DNA from: Mastigias papua
Lineage: Eukaryota; Cnidaria; Scyphozoa; Rhizostomeae; Mastigiidae
Assembly: GCA_964019165.1 (NCBI GenBank)
Contig: OZ025276.1
Span: 15,363,813 to 15,427,812, forward strand
Direction: 5' to 3'
DNA: 64,000 nucleotides
Shown here piece after piece: positions 1-12,245 of the stretch. The position numbers and the translations under genes were made by a program. The notes below the pieces were generated by a model that saw only the letters and a list, made by a program, of their open reading frames with translations, did not search any database and was not told the DNA's origin. Each line of letters opens with the position of its first letter. Position 1 is the stretch's first letter.

Positions 1-49
1 TATGCCGGAAATGTTGTATCCAGACTGGCATCTAGCGGAACATACACTA

Positions 50-242
50 GGCCGTTTAATTTTTGCTTCAGCTAAATTTAGCGAAAAATAGCCCTGATTT
101 AGCGCAAGTTTCATTTAGCGAATGACAGCTTTGATTAATTAATATTAATACAAAAGTTGGACAAAATAAATGTTAGCGCAATCTTAATTTAGTGAAAATA
201 TATCTTTTCGCTAAAATAGCATGACGCAGAAATTAAACGCCC
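50..242. mobile_element. Short MITE-like element with ~40 bp terminal inverted repeats and TA flanks
   Basis: The left end begins GGCCGTTTAATTTTTGC. The right end, read on the opposite strand, begins GGGCGTTTAATTTCTGC. The similarity continues for about 40 bases into a shared TTTAGCGAAAA motif. Both ends are flanked by TA, as expected for a TA target-site duplication of Tc1/mariner-like elements. The interior repeats the motif ATTTAGCG and has no coding potential. Nothing else is recognised in 1-1087 apart from a TA microsatellite, so the 5' exons of the ERM gene probably lie upstream of the window. Confidence 0.6.
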
Positions 243-942
243 TATGGTATAACCTTGTTTGTAGCCTTGGAAAGTAGATCAATGATATCCTTGCTTGTAA
301 CGCAAGAAGTGAAATGTGGTGTGTCATCAGTTCACAGCCTAATAACTGTGTGGCTATTTGGTAATGGCCAAAGTATTTGACTGAATTTTTTTGTCAGATG
401 TTCTATCACATGATCACATTTGAAGCAAAGATGTTATCAAAACGAGGCCCGCAAAGTCGCTTCTGTCAAAGAATGCTCAGAAATGTTTTGAAACAGAATT
501 TTGACTTTTTGATGTTCAACAAGTTATGCTAATAATATTGTGCTCTTCAATACAATAACTTCTTTATTTGTGCTGCCTTGCAAGTCCTTTCATATCACGT
601 GATTTTCTTATCTTAATATCTTATCACGTGATTCCTTTGAACATTTCCCTTACTAGTTGTGGATGACTTAAGTCAGAAAGTTTTACTAATGGACTATTCG
701 TAGCCGGATTGGTAGCTGACTGAACTAGATTGAATTCCATGGATATGACGAATTAACGTTTAAAGAAGAAATGGTCCCTCTCTTTGTCATCGCCCTGGCT
801 TTAAGATTTATTGTGAATCTGGGATTTCCATTCCAAACATCACTTGCAACAAGTTGTACTAAGAGTGAACTTACTGCTATGCTAATTGTTTTTATTAATA
901 ATGTCACATTAAAATATGCATCATATATAGATATATAAAATT

Positions 943-946
<4 letters not shown>

Positions 947-1011
<65 letters not shown>
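947..1011. repeat. (TA)n microsatellite
   Basis: This is an uninterrupted TA dinucleotide run about 65 bases long. It lies about 80 bases upstream of the first visible ERM exon, within the presumed intron. Confidence 0.95.
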
Positions 1012-1014
<3 letters not shown>

Positions 1015-1087
1015 ATTTGTTTCTTGACAGTTTAAATGCGAACTTTTAGGGTGTTCTCTCGCTATTCATTTTATTTTTTTTTACCAG

Positions 1088-4000
1088 ATGCAAGCAAAGT
1101 ACGGTGATTTCAACAAAAAGAATCACCCCTCTGGATTCTTAGCAAACGACCGACTGTTACCTTCTCGGTAAGCTTCACCAAACAACTGTAAACTCGTGTT
1201 ACATGCATACTTTTGTTACTTGACTTTGTTATCACTTACTTACCAACTAGCCGAGTTGTGTATATAGTGTCATAACCGAAGTTTGTTCTGATCTCTTGCT
1301 TTTGCACCTTCAGAGTGGTTGACCAGCATCAGTTATCAAAGACACAATGGGAAGAAAGAATAATGTTATGGTGGGGGGAGCACACTGATATGGCTAGGTA
1401 TGTTGTAAATAGCATTTCATACATATGAAAACAATAGTAAGACCATTAATACAAATTTCAGGCATGTTTTGAAGGAAGCTATGTGTAAAATATTGACCGT
1501 ATCTGAATTTTCACATTTATTTTACGGAAATACAACCTTAGTTTATTTCACCAAGCTGAAGTGAAAGTGAGACTTGTTTTGGTAATGATTGATTTTTGAT
1601 TGATTTATGGCTTGATGGGCTTTGTTCAGCGGATGATAAGAATCATTAGGTCAGCGATGATTGCTTATAAAAGTGATCAATCGATCGGTTTACTTATTGG
1701 CCACTTTCATTGATTGATTGGTTGATTAATTGATTAATTGATTGATTGATAGTTAAATAAGTCTAGTACCAACCATGAACAAAGCTGCCTTATCATTCTC
1801 ACGTGGCTTCTTCCTTACTACGTCACATCATGTTTTCATTTCAGGGAAGATGCAATGCTGGAATACTTAAAGATTGCCCAAGACCTTGAAATGTATGGCG
1901 TCAACTATTTTGAAATCAAAAACAGAAAAGGAACTCAACTCTGGCTTGGTGTTGATGCCCTTGGTCTTAACATTTATGAGCAAAATGATAAGTACGTCTG
2001 CATTGGGTTGAATTAATTTTTGGTAAAATTTCTGTTTTTAAAATGTTAGTATGATCAGCATCCATTTGTGACATCATCATCCATTTGTGACATTATCATC
2101 CATTTGTGACATCATCATCCATTTGTGACATCATCATCCATTTGTGACATTATCATCCATTTGTGACATCATCACTTTTACGACGTTAAATCTTTAAATA
2201 TTCATCAATTTTTATATCCTTATTCCACCATGTTTATAACTAGTTAATTTTTCTGCTCATTACTTTGCTGTACTTATTTTGTAATGATTCATTTTGCAGG
2301 TTAACGCCGAAAATTGGTTTCCCATGGAGTGAAATTAGAAATATATCGTTCAATGACAAGAAGTTTATTATCAAGCCAATCGACCGAAAAGCACCTGATT
2401 TTGTGTTCACTGTGCAAAGACTGAGGATCAATAAGAGAATTTTGGCGTTGTGTATGGGAAATCATGAGTTGTACATGAGACGAAGAAAGCCAGATACCAT
2501 TGAAGTGCAGCAAATGAAAGCTCATGCAAAAGAAGAGAAGCTGAATAAGCAAGCTGAAAAGCAAAGGCTGAAGAAGGAGCAGGAAGCAAGAGCGGAAGCT
2601 GAAAGGCAAAGGTTGGAATTGGAATTGAAACTGAAACAGTACGAAGAAGATGCCAAGGCAGCACAAGAAGGTTTTGAACAAAAACATTAATGTTTATAAA
2701 CTATGTGATTTACAATTATATTTAATGAGTCAATTAGACGATTTTATGCTTGTTTATTCAACAAGTTATGATTTAGGCATTATGTTTGGCCATTGTGCAA
2801 ACAGGAAATTGAGCTTGATTTTGCCTTTGCAAATTAAGGAGCTTGCAAGCGAGAAATTTCTCTAATTTAATTAGTATTTTGACATCACATTGCGGTTGCT
2901 GCCTTAAAATTACTATTTTAAATTTTGTCGACCATCTTAGCTTTAAAGAAATCTGAGGAGGCTGTCGCCGATTTGGAAGAAAAACGACGAGCTGCAGAGG
3001 AGGAGGCTGCATTGATTATTAAAGCAAAAGAAGAGGCTGAAACAAAGAGACTTGAAGTCGAAGAACTTGCAAAAAAGAATGAGCTAGAGAAAGAGCAAAT
3101 GGTGTGTATTTTCCGTTTTTGATTCTTGTGCTACCTTTTTTATCTTAGTTTTTCATTATGTATTTGAGAACGTTGTTTGAAGAAGGTTAATTGCTGGAAT
3201 TTGTAGATACGAAGCTTGAAAGTAAAGGAATATGACTTGTCATATGTTGAAAAAATCCATGCAAGTTCCCAGTTAGGCCGCTTTGATTTTTGATTCATTG
3301 CGTCCATGCCTGCAAAAATTAGGCTAATATGTGGGCACCTCTTAGTGCAGTATTTGACTGAGGATTTGAAAGTCATAGCCTTACAAAGCTTTGGTTCTTG
3401 ATTGTATACAGCCGCTTCAAATTGGCTATTTGTAAACCAGAATGGTGGCATCCACGAATCAGTGTGCACATTATGAAACAATTCAAAGGAGTAGCAGATG
3501 TTATGGCTTGGGATTTCTCTTATATATCAGATCTATTGCACTCGATGAGGAGTGGTTTTCAAGTCACTGACACAATTTCCATTGCTTTTTCGCCACAGCC
3601 TAATCTTTTTTGGAAATCTGTGTTAGTATCTCATTAGAACAGCATAATCTGTTACCTTATGTTGTTGAAAGAGATGAGTATCAATTTGTTTGCGGTCTCT
3701 CTTATTGTAGAAGGATTGCTATCGCATTTAATGCCTTTTTAATGATTTTTCAAACATTGTAATCCATCAAAAAAGGATGGTTGGTCTAGGGTGCTGAGTG
3801 ATTCAAAATGACTGCTAATAATTAATGTTTGATAGTTAGCAGCCATAAGTCCAGAAGTTTTTGGCTAAATGATTGAATTTGAAATAATTTTACAATTCGA
3901 CGTTTATTTCACAAAGATGTGTTTTAATTTATTTATCTTGTAGGCTGCCAAAGTCAAGGAGGCAGAAGAGGCAGCAAAAAAGATTGAAGAATTAGCAGAA

Positions 4001-5566
4001 GAGAAAAGGGTAGAGAAAGAAAGATTAGAAGCTGAAGTAAGTAGAATTTCTTGTATTTTGATGAAGTTTGTCATTTTTAGGACATATTTGCTGTAGATCC
4101 CTGTGGTGGTGTTTTAAAAGAGGAACCAGATAGTGGAAGCCAAATATCCAAGGTTAAGATACGTTTACTCCAAGCAATTCACAATGCTGCCGAAAAGAGG
4201 AAGTTATTTGGTATATTGTTAATTTCTGATAAATTGATGTATTCTGACTTTTGTACTTTCGACAATAAGTAGTTTGTTGCCGAGAGTTAGATAAATGAAA
4301 GCTTCTTCAAGATTTTACTTTTCTATGGTTTAGTTGGAGGAAACTCGCAGACGAGAAGGAGAGAATCAACAAAGAATAGCTGAGCAGCAAAAAGCTGTGG
4401 AGGAAGCTGCGAAATTGGCAGAAGAGGAGAGAAAGAGAGCTGACGATGCTGCAATGAAGGAGCAAGTTGCCAAAGCAGCAGCTGAAGTAGCTGCAGCAGA
4501 AGCAGTAGCTGCTCAAGAAGAGGCCAAAGCAGCGGCAGTAGCTGCGGCGGCCAAGGCAGCAGAAGCCCAAGCTGAAGCAGAGGCAGTAAGTTTATTTAAC
4601 TAAAACGACAGTTAATTGTTGTATGTGATTTTGAAGATATGTCCTTGACAAGAAGTAGATTGTTCAACAGCTTGAAAAAGAAAGGTTTATATTTTAAATT
4701 AGGCACCCTGTTCTGCTGTGTATAAATGTTTTCTTTGTTTTCAATCCATTGGAACCTTGATTTTGAGTTTATTTTCTCTTATTATCGTGAGTCTTCGCCA
4801 TTCCGCAGACATGTTTGTGTCAAACAACGGCAACAGCAATTTATTTCATGTACCTGGTTAAACCAGTAATAGCCAACTAAAATCATCAGAAAAGCAGTTT
4901 GCAAGTTGTTTTGTCTTATATTAAAAGCTTGACTGTTTTTTTTATAGCTAAAAGCACAGTACGCGTCTGCACCTCAAGTCGTTGTCACTTCGGAGGAAAA
5001 TGACAAGGATGATGAAAATGAATCACATGACTTAGAAGTGAATGAAAACGCCAATCAGAAAGAACTGGAAATGGAATCACAGGTAGAGAAGAATAGACGA
5101 ATGAGAGACAGGCTGATGGTGAGTATTGTTCATGTAAATACCTTTCTCTTTCTACTGCTACTTCAAGTCAAAATAATTTATTTTTTATCATTATAATTCA
5201 GTTGTGGTGTTGGCACGTATTTTGGCCTTAGGAAGCATAGGACATTTTAGTACAAACTGGCATATCATTGCTCTTTCCCAACTCCTTGGTTGTGTTTTGA
5301 AGAATTCCAGGAAGCGTATATTATTTAAAACAGATTCTGTCTATCAGGTTTCTCAGATCTTGCATGATATTAATTGGTTGTAACGTATTTCTGATTATTA
5401 GGAGCTTGGTAGTGAACTTACAGCTGCCCGTGATGATAACCGTAAGACGCGCGAAGATGAATTGCACCAAGAGAATATTCTAGCAGGAAGGGATAAATAC
5501 AAAACACTTCGACAGATTAGACAGGGAAACACGAAATCACGTATCGATGAGTTTGAATCTTTGTAA
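1088..5566 (+). CDS. Ezrin/radixin/moesin (ERM) family protein, 5' partial, with an apparent 1-nt frameshift
   Basis: ERM proteins tether the plasma membrane to cortical actin. Visible exons are 1088-1167, 1314-1397, 1845-1991, 2300-2670, 2941-3101, 3944-4035, 4334-4585, 4948-5118 and 5402-5566. The first three encode the middle of the FERM domain (QAKYGDFN, then [14 protein letters not shown]). Exon 2300-2670 finishes the F3 lobe ([29 protein letters not shown]) and starts the coiled coil. Exons 5-8 encode a long Glu/Lys/Ala-rich helix. The last exon is the C-ERMAD actin-binding tail [17 protein letters not shown]...IDEFESL, including the Thr that activating kinases phosphorylate in this family. 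Exon 3944-4035 has a TAG at 4025 in the expected frame. One extra A near 4,020 would restore reading into the strong AAGTAAGT donor. Alternatively, a weak donor at AGG|GTAGAG (exon end 4009) keeps frame. The FERM N-terminal exons are missing, so ezrin, radixin and moesin cannot be separated; invertebrates usually have one ERM gene. Confidence 0.92.
2058..2173. repeat. 19 bp tandem repeat in an ERM intron
   Basis: About six copies of a 19 bp unit (CCATTTGTGACATCATCAT, with TCA/TTA variants) lie in the intron between the exons ending at 1991 and starting at 2300. Confidence 0.9.
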
Positions 5567-5580
5567 CAAATTAACTCGAA

Positions 5581-5594
5581 AATAAATCAATAAA
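5581..5594 (+). terminator. Poly(A) signals of the ERM gene
   Basis: Two AATAAA hexamers (5581-5586 and 5589-5594) start 15 bases after the TAA stop of the ERM gene. They imply a very short 3' UTR. From here to about 6040 I see nothing else. Confidence 0.7.
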
Positions 5595-6042
5595 ATAGTT
5601 TATCAAAAGCAAATTCATCAAAAACAAATATGTTGCCATCTACGTTTATGGTTTTCTAATTTTATATTGATTTCTTGTTGATTCTAAAGTACTTATGCTG
5701 ATGTAAAGTCATGGAAATGTTATATTAACATATTTGTTGAATATACCTTTCTTATGCTTACAATTGTTATGGTGCCATTTCTCACTGGAACCTTACTTTA
5801 GTGCGGAATAACACTGACCGTTTGTACACGTATTCCAATGCTACCCACATGGTCTACAACCATAGAGAAGCCCAGAACGTTATATCATTTCGAGATCAAA
5901 TAACTAGACAATTCCTGTGTACTGAGAACAATTTTTTTTATTAGCAGAGCTCAGGTACCCCTCAGCTATAAGCATACACCAACCAGAATGACTACGAGAC
6001 CTTCAAGTAACGGCGATTACAGGCTTTTTAATGAGACGCGCG

Positions 6043-6372
6043 GGGTCATATGTATGCGTCTCTAAGATTGAATGTGTCATAGATGGCTTAGAGCAAGATG
6101 CTGCTCAGTTAGCAACCTGGTATCCTGAAAATTATATGAAATTGAATGTAGATAAATGTCATCTTATGATATTTGGTGACAAAAGTAAAAAGATGAAAAT
6201 ACATTTTGGAGAGGCTGTAATAGAAGAGAGTGATGAAGAAACATTGCTAGGGATAACGCTAGATACAAAGCTGAGCTTCAAAAGTCATGTGCAGTCACTT
6301 TGCAGATAAGCAAGCCAGAAGCCCCACGCATTATCTAGAATTTCGATTTTCATGGATTCAAAAAAGATAATT
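6043..6372 (+). pseudogene. Non-LTR retrotransposon reverse transcriptase fragment
   Basis: The translation contains VIDGLEQDAAQLATWYPENY, then MKLNVDKCHLMIFGDKSKK and LLGITLDTKLSFKSHVQSLC. After an in-frame TAA (6307-6309) it continues ASQKPHALSRISIFMDSKK. This is the segment downstream of the catalytic YADD box in reverse transcriptases of CR1/Jockey-like non-LTR retrotransposons. The stop sits where the family normally has Lys (AAA to TAA). The catalytic Asp residues and the endonuclease are absent, so the fragment is dead. It ends exactly where the 107 bp satellite begins. Confidence 0.85.
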
Positions 6373-9300
6373 CAAAAAAGATTTTCATCACTTGTCAATC
6401 TGCAATCAAAATCAATCCATTTCAATTTCGGTCATTTTTGGCCAAAATACCAAGGCTATAGCCTTACTTTTTGGCCAAAATTGGCTCATTTTCATCACTT
6501 TTCAATCTACAATCAAAATCAATCCATTTCAATTTTGGTCATTTTTGGCCAAAATACCAAGGCTATAGCCTTACTTTTTGGCCACAATTGGCTTATTTTC
6601 ATCACTTGTCAATCTGCAATCAAAGTCAATCAGTGTCAATTTCCGTCATTTTTGGCCAAAATACCAAGGCTATAGCCTTACTTCTTGGCCAAAATTGGCT
6701 TATTTTCATCACTTGTCAATCTGCAATCAAAGTCAATCAGTGTCAATTTCGGACATTTTTGGCCAAAATACCAAGGCTATAGCCTTACTTTTTGGCCAAA
6801 ATTGGCTCATTTTCATCACTTGTCAATCTGCAATCAAACTCAATCAATTTCAATTTCGGTCATTTTGGGCCAAAATACCAAGGCTATAGCCTTACTTTTT
6901 GGCCAAAATTGCCTCATTTTCATCACTTTTCAATCTACAATCAAACTCAATCAATGTCATTTTTCGGTCATTTTTGGCCAAAGTACCAAGGCTATAGCCT
7001 TACTTTTTGGCCAAAATCGGCTCATTTTCATCACTTGTCAATCTGCAATCAAACTCAATCAATTTCAATTTCGGTCATTTTGGGCCAAAATACCAAGGCT
7101 ATAGCCTTACTGTTTGGCCAAAATTGCCTCATTTTCATCACTTTTCAATCTACAATCAAAATCAATCAATTTCAATTTTGGTCATTTTTGGCCAAAATAC
7201 CAAGGCTATAGCCTTACTTTTTGGCCAAAATCGGCTCATTTTCATCACTTGTCAATCTGCAATCAAACTCAATCAATTTCAATTTCGGTCATTTTGGGCC
7301 AAAATACCAAGGCTATAGCCTTACTTTTTGGCCAAACTTGGCTCATTTTCATCACTTTTCAATCTACAATCAAAATCAATCAATTTCAAGTTTGGTCATT
7401 TTTGGCCAAAATACCAAGGCTATAGCCTTACTTTTTGGCCAAAATTGGCTCATTTTCATCACTTATCAATCTGCAATCAAACTCAATCAATTTCAATTTC
7501 GGTCATTTTTGGCCAAAATACCAAGGCTATAGCCTTACTTTTTGGCCAAAATTGGCTCATTTTCATCACTTGTCAATCTGCAATCAAAATCAATCAATTT
7601 CAATTTCGGTCATTTTTTTTGGCCAAAATACCAAGGCTATAGCCTTACTTTTTGGCCACAATTGGCTCATTTTCATCACTTGTCAATCTGCAATCAAAGT
7701 CAATCAGTGTCAATTTCCGTCATTTTTGGCCAAAATACCAAGGCTATAGCCTTACTTCTTGGCCAAAATTGGCTTATTTTCATCACTTGTCAATCTGCAA
7801 TCAAAGTCAATCAGTGTCAATTTCGGACATTTTTGGCCAAAATACCAAGGCTATAGCCTTACTTTTTGGCCAAAATTGGCTCATTTTCATCACTTGTCAA
7901 TCTGCAATCAAACTCAATCAATTTCAATTTCGGTCATTTTGGGCCAAAATACCAAGGCTATAGCCTTACTTTTTGGCCAAAATTGCCTCATTTTCATCAC
8001 TTTTCAATCTACAATCAAACTCAATCAATGTCATTTTTCGGTCATTTTTGGCCAAAGTACCAAGGCTATAGCCTTACTTTTTGGCCAAAATCGGCTCATT
8101 TTCATCACTTGTCAATCTGCAATCAAACTCAATCAATTTCAATTTCGGTCATTTTGGGCCAAAATACCAAGGCTATAGCCTTACTGTTTGGCCAAAATTG
8201 GCTCATTTTCATCACTTTTCAATCTACAATCAAAATCAATCAATTTCAATTTTGGTCATTTTTGGCCAAAATACCAAGGCTATAGCCTTACTTTTTGGCC
8301 AAAATCGGCTCATTTTCATCACTTGTCAATCTGCAATCAAACTCAATCAATTTCAATTTCGGTCATTTTGGGCCAAAATACCAAGGCTATAGCCTTACTT
8401 TTTGGCCAAACTTGGCTCATTTTCATCACTTTTCAATCTACAATCAAAATCAATCAATTTCAAGTTTGGTCATTTTTGGCCAAAATACCAAGGCTATAGC
8501 CTTACTTTTTGGCCAAAATTGGCTCATTTTCATCACTTATCAATCTGCAATCAAACTCAATCAATTTCAATTTCGGTCATTTTTGGCCAAAATACCAAGG
8601 CTATAGCCTTACTTTTTGGCCAAAATTGGCTCATTTTCATCACTTGTCAATCTGCAATCAAAATCAATCAATTTCAATTTCGGTCATTTTTGGCCAAAAT
8701 ACCAAGGCTATAGCCTTACTTTTTGGCCAAAATTGGCTCATTTTCATCACTTGTCAATCTGCAATCAAACTCAATCAATTTCAATTTCGGTCATTTTTGG
8801 CCAAAATACCAAGGCTATAGCCTTACTTTTTGGCCAAAATTGGCTCATTTTCATCACTTTTCAATCTACAATCAAAATCAATCAATTTCAATTTTGGTCA
8901 TTTGTGGCCAAAATACCAAGGCTATAGCCTTACTTTTTGGCCACAATTGGCTTATTTTCATCACTTTTCAATCTGCAATCAAAATCAATCAGTGTCAATT
9001 TCGGTCATTTTTGGCCAAAATACCAAGGCTATAGCCTTACTTTTTGGCCAAACTTGGCTCATTTTCATCACTTTTCAATCTGGAATCAAAATCAATCAAT
9101 GTCAATTTCGGTCAGTTTTGGCCAAAATACCAAGGCTATAGCCTTACTTTTTGGCCAAAATTGGCTCATGTTCATCACTTTTCAATCTGCAATCAAAGTC
9201 AATCCAATTCAATTTCGGTCAATTTTGGCCAAAATACCAAGACTATAGCCTGTCTTTTCGGCCAAAATTGACTCATTTTCATCACTTTTCAATCTGCAAT

Positions 9301-12245
9301 CAAAATCAATCAATTTCAATTTCGGGTATTCTTGGCCTAAATACCAAGGCTATAGCCTGTCTTTCGGCCAAAATTGACTCATGTTCATCACTTTTCAATC
9401 TGCAATCAACATGAATCAATTTCAATATCGGTCAGTTTTGGCCAAAATATCAAGGCTATAGCCTTACTTTTTGGCCAAAATTGGCTCATTATCATCACTT
9501 TTCAATCTGGAATCAAAATCAATCAATTTCAATTTCGGGTATTCTTGGCCTAAATACCAAGGCTATAGCCTGTCTTTCGGCCAAAATTGACTCATTTTCA
9601 TCACTTTTCAATCTGCAATCAACTTGAATCAATTTCAATATCGGTCATCTTTGGCGAAAATATCAAGGCTATAGCCTTACTTTTTGGCCAAAATTGGCTC
9701 ATTTTCATCACTTTTCAATCTGCAATCAAAATCAATCAATGCCAATTTCGGTCATTTTGGGCCAAAATACCAAGGCTATAGCCTTACTTCTTGGCCAAAA
9801 TTGACTCATTTTCATCATTTGTCAATCTGCAATCAAAATCAATCAATTTCAATTTCGGTCATTTTGGCCCAAAATACCAAGGCTATAGCCTGTCTTGTCG
9901 GCCAAAATTGACTCATTTTCATCACTTTTCAATCTGCAATCAACTTGAATCAATTTCAATATCGGTCATCTTTGGCCTAAATACCAAGGCTATAGCCTGT
10001 CTTTCAGCCAAAATTGACTCATTTTCATCACTTTTCAATCTGCAATCAACATGAATCAATTTCAATATCGGTCAGTTTTGGCCAACATATCAAGGCTATA
10101 GCCTTACTTTTTGGCCAAAATTGGCTCATTTTCATCACTTTTCAATCTGGAATCAAAATCAATCAATTTCAATTTCGGGTATTCTTGGCCTAAATACCAA
10201 GGCTATAGCCTGTCTTTCGGCCAAAATTGACTCATTTTCATCACTTTTCAATCTGCAATCAAAATCAATCAATGTCAAGTTTGGTCATTTTTGGCCAAAA
10301 TACCAAGGCTATAGCCTTACTTTTTGGCCAAAATTGGCTCATTTTCATCACTTATCAATCTGCAATCAAACTCAATCAATTTCAATTTCGGTCATTTTTG
10401 GCCAAAATACCAAGGCTATAGCCTTACTTTTTGGCCAAAATTGGCTCATTTTCATCACTTGTCAATCTGCAATCAAAATCAATCAATTTCAATTTCGGTC
10501 ATTTTTGGCCAAAATACCAAGGCTATAGCCTTACTTTTTGGCCAAAATTGGCTCATTTTCATCACTTGTCAATCTGCAATCAAACTCAATCAATTTCAAT
10601 TTCGGTCATTTTTGGCCAAAATACCAAGGCTATAGCCTTACTTTTTGGCCAAAATTGGCTCATTTTCATCACTTTTCAATCTACAATCAAAATCAATCAA
10701 TTTCAATTTTGGTCATTTGTGGCCAAAATACCAAGGCTATAGCCTTACTTTTTGGCCACAATTGGCTTATTTTCATCACTTTTCAATCTGCAATCAAAAT
10801 CAATCAGTGTCAATTTCGGTCATTTTTGGCCAAAATACCAAGGCTATAGCCTTACTTTTTGGCCAAATTTGGCTCATTTTCATCACTTTTCAATCTGGAA
10901 TCAAAATCAATCAATGTCAATTTCGGTCAGTTTTGGCCAAAATACCAAGGCTATAGCCTTACTTTTTGGCCAAAATTGGCTCATGTTCATCACTTTTCAA
11001 TCTGCAATCAAAGTCAATCCAATTCAATTTCGGTCAATTTTGGCCAAAATACCAAGACTATAGCCTGTCTTTTCGGCCAAAATTGACTCATTTTCATCAC
11101 TTTTCAATCTGCAATCAAAATCAATCAATTTCAATTTCGGGTATTCTTGGCCTAAATACCAAGGCTATAGCCTGTCTTTCGGCCAAAATTGACTCATGTT
11201 CATCACTTTTCAATCTGCAATCAACATGAATCAATTTCAATATCGGTCAGTTTTGGCCAAAATATCAAGGCTATAGCCTTACTTTTTGGCCAAAATTGGC
11301 TCATTATCATCACTTTTCAATCTGGAATCAAAATCAATCAATTTCAATTTCGGGTATTCTTGGCCTAAATACCAAGGCTATAGCCTGTCTTTCGGCCAAA
11401 ATTGACTCATTTTCATCACTTTTCAATCTGCAATCAACTTGAATCAATTTCAATATCGGTCATCTTTGGCGAAAATATCAAGGCTATAGCCTTACTTTTT
11501 GGCCAAAATTGGCTCATTTTCATCACTTTTCAATCTGCAATCAAAATCAATCAATGCCAATTTCGGTCATTTTGGGCCAAAATACCAAGGCTATAGCCTT
11601 ACTTCTTGGCCAAAATTGGCTCATTTTCATCATTTGTCAATCTGCAATCAAAATCAATCAATTTCAATTTCGGTCATTTTGGCCCAAAATACCAAGGCTA
11701 TAGCCTGTCTTGTCGGCCAAAATTGACTCATTTTCATCACTTTTCAATCTGCAATCAACTTGAATCAATTTCAATATCGGTCATCTTTGGCCTAAATACC
11801 AAGGCTATAGCCTGTCTTTCAGCCAAAATTGACTCATTTTCATCACTTTTCAATCTGCAATCAACATGAATCAATTTCAATATCGGTCAGTTTTGGCCAA
11901 CATATCAAGGCTATAGCCTTACTTTTTGGCCAAAATTGGCTCATTTTCATCACTTTTCAATCTGGAATCAAAATCAATCAATTTCAATTTCGGGTATTCT
12001 TGGCCTAAATACCAAGGCTATAGCCTGTCTTTCGGCCAAAATTGACTCATTTTCATCACTTTTCAATCTGCAATCAACTTGAATCAATTTCAATATCGGT
12101 CATCTTTGGCCAAAATACCAAGGCTATAGCCTTAGTTGTTGGCCTAAAATGGCTAAGTGTCATTAATTGTCAACGTGCAAGGAGAAGCAATGAATTTGAA
12201 TTTTAGTCATTTGTCACCAAAGTGCCAAGGCTATAAGCTTGCTTT
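6373..12245. repeat. Satellite array: ~55 copies of a ~107 bp monomer with higher-order duplications
   Basis: The monomer contains TTTTTGGCCAAAATACC, then the perfect 14 bp palindrome AAGGCTATAGCCTT, then ACTTTTTGGCCAAAA, and then an AT-rich half (TTTTCATCACTT, CAATCTGCAATCAAAATC, TTTCGGTCATTT). Two large duplications are visible. Roughly 6560-7634 recurs at 7634-8708 (period 1,074, ten units plus a T-run expansion). Roughly 8440-10255 recurs at 10255-12070 (period 1,815, seventeen units). A variant subfamily (GCCTGTCTTTCGGCC) is found from about 9.2 kb onward. Because 107 is not a multiple of 3, the array has long open frames (~103 codons across three units). They start at TTG rather than ATG and show no codon selection, so I do not call them genes. 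The last unit (12130-12245) is degenerate. Confidence 0.97.

Noticed and set aside
1..1087. An upstream ERM exon encoding the end of the F2 lobe
   Set aside because: I looked for the expected ...LLASYA coding sequence followed by a donor and found none; it is probably upstream of the window.
6471..12070. Dozens of ~103-codon overlapping open frames (AKIGSFSSL.NLQSKS...) across the satellite
   Set aside because: They start at TTG, recur in all three forward frames because 107 is not a multiple of 3, and each ends at the same CTATAG palindrome. This is a product of repeat periodicity, not a protein family.
6373..12245. CRISPR-like array of regularly spaced palindromic repeats
   Set aside because: The whole unit repeats, including the supposed spacers, in an animal genome. 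It is a satellite.
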